Positions 30,649 through 35,548 of a stretch of DNA of 35,548 nucleotides are shown here, piece by piece. A model generated the notes under the pieces. The model was not told where the DNA came from. It saw only the letters and a program-made list of their open reading frames with translations, and did not search any database. The position numbers and the translations under genes are program-made. Where the stretch lies: NCBI RefSeq assembly GCF_009709555.1, contig NZ_WJBG01000115.1:1-35548 (forward strand), written 5' to 3'. The stretch comes from Streptomyces blattellae. Lineage in GTDB: Bacteria; Actinomycetota; Actinomycetes; Streptomycetales; Streptomycetaceae. Numbering within the stretch: the stretch's first letter is position 1; each line of letters begins with the position of its first letter.

Positions 30649-31128
30649 CTACTTCGCGTCGGAGTCGCCGTCGGTCTTCTTCGGCTCCTCGTCCGCCTTG
30701 GTCTCGGCGGCCGTGGTCTCGGCGGCCGGCTCCTCGTCCGCGTCGTTCTTGCCCAGGTCGACCGGCGTGTCGTCGGAGTCGGCGGACTCCGGGGCGGTGA
30801 GGGAGGAGGGGTCATCGGGGACGATGTCGCTCTTCAGGTCGTGCTCGATGCCGTGGACGATGCGGTTGTACTCGTCGTCGCTCAGGACGGCACCGATCGC
30901 GTTCTTCGCGAAGAGCAGTTCGACGCCCGGGCCCGCGTCGACGAGGACCGTGTCCTCGTTGACCTCCTTGACCGTGGCGTACATGCCCCCGATCGTGCGG
31001 ACGCCGCTGCCGGGCTGCATTTGGTTCCGCATGTCGGCCGCCTGCTGCTGCTTCTTCTTGGCCGACCGGGTCATCAGGAACATGGCCCCGATGAGCACGA
31101 TGAACGGGAGGAGGGTCACGAGACTCAC
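30649..31128 (-). CDS. yajC: Preprotein translocase subunit YajC
   Basis: A 159-residue YajC with one N-terminal membrane helix (about 2-19), the family core (KKKQQQAADMRNQMQPGSGVRT, then GGMYATVKEVNEDTVLVD), and a long acidic C-terminal tail (about 95-159) rich in Asp, Glu and Ala, longer than in E. coli. The start is GTG at 31128 with AAGGAAG at about 9 bases. It leads the yajC-secD-secF-apt gene set from the promoter at 31216-31245. Confidence 0.95.
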   Translation of the reverse strand: MSLVTLLPFIVLIGAMFLMTRSAKKKQQQAADMRNQMQPGSGVRTIGGMYATVKEVNEDTVLVDAGPGVELLFAKNAIGAVLSDDEYNRIVHGIEHDLKSDIVPDDPSSLTAPESADSDDTPVDLGKNDADEEPAAETTAAETKADEEPKKTDGDSDAK

Positions 31129-31215
31129 GGGTCGGTACTTCCTTCATGCGACCGCGATGGTGAGCGGCCTGATGGCTGGGGGTCTGTACGCCGCCGACAA
31201 AGGCGGCATCGGCGG

Positions 31216-31245
31216 AGTCTAAGCGAGTCCGCGCGCAAGGAACAA
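31216..31245 (-). promoter_or_regulatory. Candidate HrdB-type promoter for yajC-secDF-apt
   Basis: On the minus strand TTGTTC (31245-31240), an 18-base spacer and TAGACT (31221-31216). The expected transcription start near 31209 leaves a leader of about 80 bases before yajC. Confidence 0.55.
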
Positions 31246-31302
31246 CGCTCAGCATGGCACCGGGGTTCCTGTCGGGCCAATGCCCTCGCCGTCAGGCCGC
31301 CC

Positions 31303-32373
31303 TCACGTCCCGAACAGGTCCTGTTGTCCGTTTCCCGCCCCGGCCGGGCGGGGCGGGGTGAGGCCGAGATGCGCCCATGCGGCGGGCGTCGCCACCCGGC
31401 CGCGGGGCGTGCGGGCCAGCAGCCCCTCCCGGACGAGGAACGGCTCGGCGACCTCTTCCACGGTCTCCCGCTCCTCCCCCACCGCGACGGCGAGTGTCGA
31501 CAGCCCGACCGGGCCGCCGCCGAAGAGCTTGAGCAGCGCTTCGAGGACGCCCCGGTCGAGCCGGTCGAGGCCGCGGGCATCGACCTCGTAGACCTTCAGC
31601 GCCACCGAGGCGATGTCGCGGGTGATGATGCCGTCGGCCTTGACCTGTGCGTAGTCGCGGACGCGGCGCAGCAGGCGGTTGGCGATACGGGGTGTGCCGC
31701 GGGAGCGGCCGGCGATCTCGGCGGCGCCGTCGGACTCGATCTCGACGTCGAGGAGGTGCGCGGAGCGGTGGATGACGCGCTCCAGTTCTGCGGGCTCGTA
31801 GAACTCCATGTGCGCGGTGAAGCCGAAGCGGTCGCGCAGCGGGGGCGGCAGCAGACCCGCGCGTGTGGTGGCGCCGACCAGGGTGAAGGGGGGCAGTTCG
31901 AGCGGGATGGCGGTGGCGCCCGGGCCCTTGCCGACGATGACGTCGACGCGGAAGTCCTCCATCGCCATGTACAGCATCTCCTCGGCGGGCCGGGACATGC
32001 GGTGGATCTCGTCGAGGAAGAGGACCTCGCCCTCCTGGAGCGAGGACAGGATCGCGGCGAGGTCGCCTGCGTGCTGGATGGCGGGGCCGCTGGTGATCCG
32101 GATCGGGGCGCCCATCTCGGCCGCGATGATCATCGAGAGGGTGGTCTTGCCGAGGCCGGGGGCGCCGGAGAGCAGCACATGGTCGGCGGTGGCGCCACGC
32201 GCGCGTGCGGCGCGCAGGACGAGGTCGAGCTGCTCGCGCACCTTCTCCTGGCCGATGAATTCGTCCAGGTCCTTGGGGCGCAGCGCGGCCTCGACGGCCT
32301 GGTCCTCACGGTCGGCGACCGACCCCACCAGCCGCTCGGCGGCGGGGGTGTCGGTCGGGTCGTCCCAGTTCAT
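31303..32373 (-). CDS. ruvB: Holliday junction branch migration ATPase RuvB
   Basis: A 356-residue AAA+ motor that drives Holliday-junction branch migration with RuvA. It has Walker [10 protein letters not shown], Walker [10 protein letters not shown], sensor 1 GATTRAGLL, the Arg finger in PLRDRFG, and a winged-helix C-terminus ([16 protein letters not shown]). The ATG at 32373 follows the ruvA stop by 24 bp. It closes the ruvC-ruvA-ruvB operon; 174 bp and a promoter separate it from yajC. Confidence 0.97.
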   Translation of the reverse strand: MNWDDPTDTPAAERLVGSVADREDQAVEAALRPKDLDEFIGQEKVREQLDLVLRAARARGATADHVLLSGAPGLGKTTLSMIIAAEMGAPIRITSGPAIQHAGDLAAILSSLQEGEVLFLDEIHRMSRPAEEMLYMAMEDFRVDVIVGKGPGATAIPLELPPFTLVGATTRAGLLPPPLRDRFGFTAHMEFYEPAELERVIHRSAHLLDVEIESDGAAEIAGRSRGTPRIANRLLRRVRDYAQVKADGIITRDIASVALKVYEVDARGLDRLDRGVLEALLKLFGGGPVGLSTLAVAVGEERETVEEVAEPFLVREGLLARTPRGRVATPAAWAHLGLTPPRPAGAGNGQQDLFGT

Positions 32374-32397
32374 TGCGTATGCCTCGGGGTCGGGGGG

Positions 32398-33003
32398 TCA
32401 GCGGGCGCGGTTGAGGGTCTGGAGGGCGGCCTTCAGGAGCCGGCCCACTTGCGGGGTGCCGTCTGCCGCCGTGGCCTGCGGGGCCACCGCGGCCACGGCC
32501 TCGTCGGCCTCGCGGGTCGCGTAGCCCAGTCCGATCAGCGCGGCGTGCAGCTGCTCTCGCCAGCCGGTGCTGATCGCCGTACCCACCGCGGGGGCACCGA
32601 TCGGCTCGCCGAGCCGGTCCTTCAGCTCCAGCAGCAGCTTCTGGGCGCCCTTCTTGCCGATGCCGGGGACGGCGGTGAGCGCCTTCTCGTCGGCCGTCGT
32701 GACGGCTCGGCGCAGGGCGTCCGGGGAGTGCACGGCGAGCATGGCCTGGGCAAGGCGGGGGCCGACTCCGCTGGCGGTCTGGAGCAGTTCGAAGGTCTGC
32801 CGTTCGTCGTCGTCGGCGAAGCCGTACAGGGTGAGGGAGTCCTCTCGGACCACGAGCGAGGTGTGCAGCTTGGCGGGCCTGCCGACGCGGAGCGTGGACA
32901 GGGTGTCCGGCGTGCACTGGACGGCCATGCCCACGCCGCCGACCTCGACCACCGCGGCGTCGGGAGCGAGGGCGGCGACCGTGCCGCTGACGAAGGCGAT
33001 CAT
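32398..33003 (-). CDS. ruvA: Holliday junction DNA-binding protein RuvA
   Basis: A 201-residue RuvA. It has the OB-fold domain I ([12 protein letters not shown], then [11 protein letters not shown]), helix-hairpin-helix domain II ([13 protein letters not shown] and [18 protein letters not shown]), and the RuvB-binding domain III at the C-terminus. The ATG at 33003 overlaps the ruvC stop (ATGA), so it is translationally coupled. The frame stays open upstream but lies within ruvC. Confidence 0.97.
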   Translation of the reverse strand: MIAFVSGTVAALAPDAAVVEVGGVGMAVQCTPDTLSTLRVGRPAKLHTSLVVREDSLTLYGFADDDERQTFELLQTASGVGPRLAQAMLAVHSPDALRRAVTTADEKALTAVPGIGKKGAQKLLLELKDRLGEPIGAPAVGTAISTGWREQLHAALIGLGYATREADEAVAAVAPQATAADGTPQVGRLLKAALQTLNRAR

Positions 33004-33545
33004 GCCGGGCGACCTTTCGAGGCGGTTGTTCTTGCTGCGTGCAGGGCGACAGCCTGCTGGAGCCGGTTCTGGGCGGGAGCGCGCCAGATGTGGCAGATGG
33101 CGAGTGCGAGCGCGTCGGCTGCGTCGGCGGGCCTGGGCGGCCCGTCGAGCCGCAGCAGGCGGGTGACCATCGCGCCGACCTGTGCCTTGCCCGCGCGACC
33201 GCTGCCGGTGACGGCGGCCTTGACCTCGCTGGGGGTGTGCAGGGCGACGGGGATGCCACGGCGGGCCGCGCAGAGCATGGCCACGGCGCTGGCCTGGGCC
33301 GTGCCCATCACCGTGCGTACGTTGTGCTGGCTGAACACCCGCTCCACGGCGAGGAATTCGGGCCGGTGTTCGTCCAGCCACTGCTCGATGCCCTGCTCGA
33401 CGGCGAGGAGACGGTGCCCCAGGTCCGCGTCCGCGGGCGTGCGGACGACGCCGACGCCGAGCATGGTGAGCGGTCGGCCCGCGACGCCCTCGACGACGCC
33501 GACACCGCATCGCGTCAGCCCCGGGTCCACCCCCAGCACACGCAC
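33000..33545 (-). CDS. ruvC: Crossover junction endodeoxyribonuclease RuvC
   Basis: A 181-residue RuvC resolvase that cuts Holliday junctions. The catalytic carboxylates are Asp in GVDPG (residue 7), Glu in LAVERVF, and two Asp in [11 protein letters not shown] near the C-terminus. GTG at 33545 is chosen: GAGGGGAG lies 6 bases upstream and the family N-terminus ([13 protein letters not shown]) begins there. The frame is open upstream but without homology. It is transcribed from the PafBC-type promoter 53-75 bp upstream; the group II intron sits directly beyond that promoter. Confidence 0.97.
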   Translation of the reverse strand: MRVLGVDPGLTRCGVGVVEGVAGRPLTMLGVGVVRTPADADLGHRLLAVEQGIEQWLDEHRPEFLAVERVFSQHNVRTVMGTAQASAVAMLCAARRGIPVALHTPSEVKAAVTGSGRAGKAQVGAMVTRLLRLDGPPRPADAADALALAICHIWRAPAQNRLQQAVALHAARTTASKGRPA

Positions 33546-33597
33546 CCCGGACTCCCCTCGATCTCCTCGGCTTCGCTGGGCGTACCCCAGTTCGTGC

Positions 33598-33620
33598 AGG
33601 CTATCCGCTGCCACCGACAA
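33598..33620 (-). promoter_or_regulatory. RecA-NDp/PafBC-type promoter of ruvCAB
   Basis: On the minus strand TTGTCGGTG (33620-33612), 8 bases, then TAGCCT (33603-33598): a full match to the DNA-damage motif TTGTCRGTG-N8-TANNNT. The start of transcription should be near 33590, about 45 bases before the ruvC GTG. The first T is probably the last base of the intron, so the native sequence upstream of the motif has been displaced. Confidence 0.8.
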
Positions 33621-33621
33621 T

Positions 33622-33658
33622 CGGGTAGGAGGGCCGGGTCGCCCGGCCCTCCTCCCAC
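33622..33658 (-). ncRNA. Group II intron domain VI with bulged branch-point A
   Basis: A 15-bp stem: GGG (33656-33654) plus AGGAGGGCCGGG (33653-33642), loop CGA, then the complementary strand with an unpaired A at 33626 before CCC. The bulged A, 6-7 bases from the 3' end, is the expected lariat branch point. Confidence 0.8.
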
Positions 33659-33691
33659 ACCACCGGACATGCGGGTCACGCATCCGGCGGT
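33659..33691 (-). ncRNA. Group II intron domain V, catalytic hairpin
   Basis: ACCGCCGGATGCG pairs with CGCATGTCCGGTGGT, leaving the two-base bulge typical of domain V. The catalytic triad reads CGC (33689-33687) with the G in a G-U wobble, as in the Oceanobacillus IIC intron. The maturase stop codon (33692-33694) directly precedes it. Confidence 0.85.
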
Positions 33692-35170
33692 TCACCAAGC
33701 TGATCTCAACCGTTGCCAGGTCGGCTTGAGCGTCTTCAGGCCGAGGTCGTCCCAGTAGGAGTTGGGCAGTGCCCGCGCGAGGACGGGGGAGCCCGCGATC
33801 CGCCAGTAGCCCTTGCTGCTGTTCCCCCACTCACGGGAGAACTGCTCGTTGAACCCGAGCTTGCGCAGCATGGCCCGGCGGGCCCGGGGGATCTTCCATT
33901 CCTTCCAACGGATCTGCCGCATCCTGCGGTGCAGCCACTTGTCCAGCTCGCGGAACAGATGCGCACCGTCCGCGAGCCGGAAGTAGCCCATCCAGCCAAC
34001 GATGAAGCGGTTGATCTTCGCGATACGTTCGTTCATCGCGATGCTCCACCGGCGCGAGGTCAGCTCCCGCAGCCGCATCTTCAGACGGACGACCGCCTTC
34101 GGATCGACGCGGATCCCAACCTTCCCACGCCGGGCAAAATAGAAGCCGAACCCCAGCATCGTCATGACAGAAGCTGGGACCACCTTCGACTTGTCCCGGT
34201 TGACCTTCAGTTTCAACCGCTGCTCGACCACGGCCGTGACCGAGGCGAGCACCCGGCAAGCGGCTCGCTTGCTCCGCACGAAGACACGAACGTCGTCTGC
34301 GTAACGCACGAACCGGTGACCGCGCTTGAACAACTCCCGGTCCAGGTCGTCGAGCATGATGTTCGACAAGACCGGCGACAGCGGGGAACCCTGGGGGGTC
34401 CCCTCCGCGCTCGGCATCCTGATGCCGCCCACCATGATCCCGGCGTCCAGATACCTGCGGATCAGCTTCAAGACCCTGCGGTCATCGACCTTGCGCGCCA
34501 CCCGCGCCATCAGGACGTCATGCTGAACCCGGTCGAAGAACCGGTCCAGATCAAGGTCCACGACCCAGCGGTGTCCGTCCTCGATGGCCCGCCGCGCGAC
34601 ACGGACCGCCTGATGGGCGGACCGGCCGGGACGGAACCCGAAGGACGACCCCGAAAACTGCGGGTCGAAGATGGGCACGAGCACTTGCGCGATGGCCTGC
34701 TGGATCAAGCGGTCCAGCACCCGCGGCACCCCCAGCATCCGCTCACCGCCGCCAGGCTTGGGGATGATCACCTGACGGACCGGCGCCGGCCGGTAGATGC
34801 CCGCGTCGAGTTCGGCCCTCACTTCGGGCCAGTGCACCGCGATCCACGGCCTCAGCTCAGCCGTGGTCATGCCGTCCACCCCGGGAGCACCCCGGTTGAC
34901 TTCAACGCGGTTGAGCGCCGCGAGCAGGTTCTCCTTCGAGAGCATCAACTCCCACAGCGAAGACTCCCGCTCCCGGTGAACGCCCTCCGTGGAGTGCGCC
35001 GACCGGCCACTACGCTCCGCCAGGACACTTCCGGAATGCACCGGTCCCTTCCCGGTCGGCACCGCCGAAGCGGACTTACTGCGGTCCACGTGACCAGCAC
35101 GAGCAACCACCACATCACCCGTTCCACTCGATGTTCGGCCCTTCCCAGCCCGCCACGCACCGGCAGCCAT
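33692..35170 (-). CDS. ltrA: Group IIC intron reverse transcriptase/maturase
   Basis: An intron-encoded RT, 492 codons from the first ATG and 417 from the ATG at 34945, which gives the usual IIC length. The RT blocks are [59 protein letters not shown] and the active-site YADD. The maturase X domain has [10 protein letters not shown] and [18 protein letters not shown]. There is no C-terminal endonuclease domain, as expected for class C. By eye it is close to the Geobacillus GsI-IIC RT. It promotes splicing of its own intron and target-primed mobility. The start is unsettled: the N-terminal 75 codons look unlike the family, but GGGAG precedes the ATG at 34945 by only 3 bases. Confidence 0.9.
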   Translation of the reverse strand: MAAGAWRAGKGRTSSGTGDVVVARAGHVDRSKSASAVPTGKGPVHSGSVLAERSGRSAHSTEGVHRERESSLWELMLSKENLLAALNRVEVNRGAPGVDGMTTAELRPWIAVHWPEVRAELDAGIYRPAPVRQVIIPKPGGGERMLGVPRVLDRLIQQAIAQVLVPIFDPQFSGSSFGFRPGRSAHQAVRVARRAIEDGHRWVVDLDLDRFFDRVQHDVLMARVARKVDDRRVLKLIRRYLDAGIMVGGIRMPSAEGTPQGSPLSPVLSNIMLDDLDRELFKRGHRFVRYADDVRVFVRSKRAACRVLASVTAVVEQRLKLKVNRDKSKVVPASVMTMLGFGFYFARRGKVGIRVDPKAVVRLKMRLRELTSRRWSIAMNERIAKINRFIVGWMGYFRLADGAHLFRELDKWLHRRMRQIRWKEWKIPRARRAMLRKLGFNEQFSREWGNSSKGYWRIAGSPVLARALPNSYWDDLGLKTLKPTWQRLRSAW

Positions 35171-35547
35171 CCCGGCTGGTACTACGACCTCTGCTGACTT
35201 CTGCCCGGTCAGCCCGCGCCTCCCGGCACGGACCGTCGGCGCGGCGACAACTTCAGCACAACCGACACCCGGACAGATCTCCCCAGGTAAGAACGATCAC
35301 TGTCCCTGGATCCCCGCCGCGTTTACGCACTGGCCCTCTTGGCAGTGACGGGCATCGCCTTCTCGTGCAGGCTCACCCGACCAGTACGCCTCATACGCGA
35401 TTCGCGTTCCTCGGTACCCAGGTCTCGCCTCGGGCTTCCTCCAGACCCCACCTCACGATGACGCCCTTGCCTCCGGCTCGGGGTTAGCACCACCTCTTCC
35501 CCCAGGGGACTTCCACCCCCAAGCAATCGCCCATGCTGGGCACACAC
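35171..35547 (-). ncRNA. Group II intron 5' region, domains I-III
   Basis: These bases hold no gene. On the minus strand they begin GTGTG (35547 or 35545) followed by GCCCAGCATGGGC, which folds as a small hairpin, and GGGGGTGGAAGTCCCC, typical of the intron 5' end. They should form the scaffold domains I-III with the exon-binding sites. I cannot assign EBS1 because the 5' exon is outside the window. Confidence 0.7.
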
Positions 35548-35548
35548 G

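Larger units (their letters stand above)
33620..35547 (-). mobile_element. Group IIC intron, nearly complete
   Basis: A 1.93-kb element with the parts of a bacterial group IIC intron on the minus strand: a 5' end GTGTG (35547 or 35545), structured RNA of domains I-III (about 35170-35547), the reverse transcriptase/maturase, domain V (33659-33691), domain VI (33622-33658) and a 3' end ...CCCGAT at 33620 (one base uncertain). The 5' exon is beyond the window. Group IIC introns are known to insert just after rho-independent terminator hairpins, so I expect one at the unseen 5' side, probably after the gene upstream of ruvC (yebC in S. coelicolor, from memory). Splicing competence cannot be judged beyond the intact core elements. 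Confidence 0.88.

Noticed and set aside
31150..31190. Second PafBC-like site TTGTCGGCG upstream of yajC
   Set aside because: The core differs (GGCG instead of RGTG) and TACAGA follows at the wrong spacing, so it does not fit the motif.
33546..33830. N-terminal extension of RuvC up to 33830
   Set aside because: It would run through the promoter and the intron 3' end. GAGGGGAG and the family N-terminus place the start at 33545.

Overview
This window is a high-GC block of the conserved housekeeping core of a streptomycete (Streptomyces or a close relative). The evidence is extreme G/C at third codon positions, many GTG and TTG starts, leaderless-type promoters, and a gene order that, as I remember it, matches S. 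coelicolor around SCO1490-SCO1520. It lies between two mobile elements: a complete IS1182-family insertion sequence at the left edge and an almost complete group IIC intron at the right edge.

Positions 1-1786 hold the IS, with perfect 24-bp inverted repeats and a strong hairpin between its right end and the transposase. From 1833 to 9609 on the minus strand come nusB, efp, a PepQ-like M24 protein with altered metal ligands, a proline-rich P-loop protein, and the shikimate genes aroB/aroK (one continuous reading frame here), aroC and aroE. Positions 9670-15385 hold mltG, ruvX, alaS, a DUF6167 gene and a DUF948 gene, in an almost gap-free minus-strand cluster read in the opposite order. Positions 15386-16795 hold repeat-bearing intergenic DNA, rpsD and a long rpsD leader. 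rarA and a VKOR-family gene follow, then a decayed ABC-transporter ATPase gene on the plus strand.

Positions 19742-24129 hold hisS and an MBL-fold hydrolase (minus), then divergent genes for a membrane-anchored cyclophilin and a DUF349 protein (plus). Positions 24211-33545 are again minus strand: relA (bifunctional Rel), apt, secF, secD, yajC, ruvB, ruvA and ruvC. The transcriptional order is ruvC-ruvA-ruvB, then yajC-secD-secF-apt from its own promoter, then relA. The right edge (about 33620-35547) is the group IIC intron with its reverse transcriptase/maturase and visible domains V and VI.

Functionally the block joins aromatic amino acid synthesis, translation (EF-P, AlaRS, HisRS, S4), stringent response and purine salvage, Sec export, and Holliday-junction and stalled-fork repair. 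The most notable observations are: two matches to the RecA-NDp/PafBC DNA-damage promoter motif, TTGTCRGTG-N8-TANNNT, one at ruvC and one at rarA, the latter giving a leaderless transcript; a group II intron whose 3' end meets the ruvC copy of that motif to the base; the stop-less aroK-aroB junction with its own internal Shine-Dalgarno; a PepQ-like protein lacking canonical M24 metal ligands; and local tandem duplications. I found no tRNA, rRNA or CRISPR array, and no clearly new multi-gene system; the novelty is in regulation and element placement.
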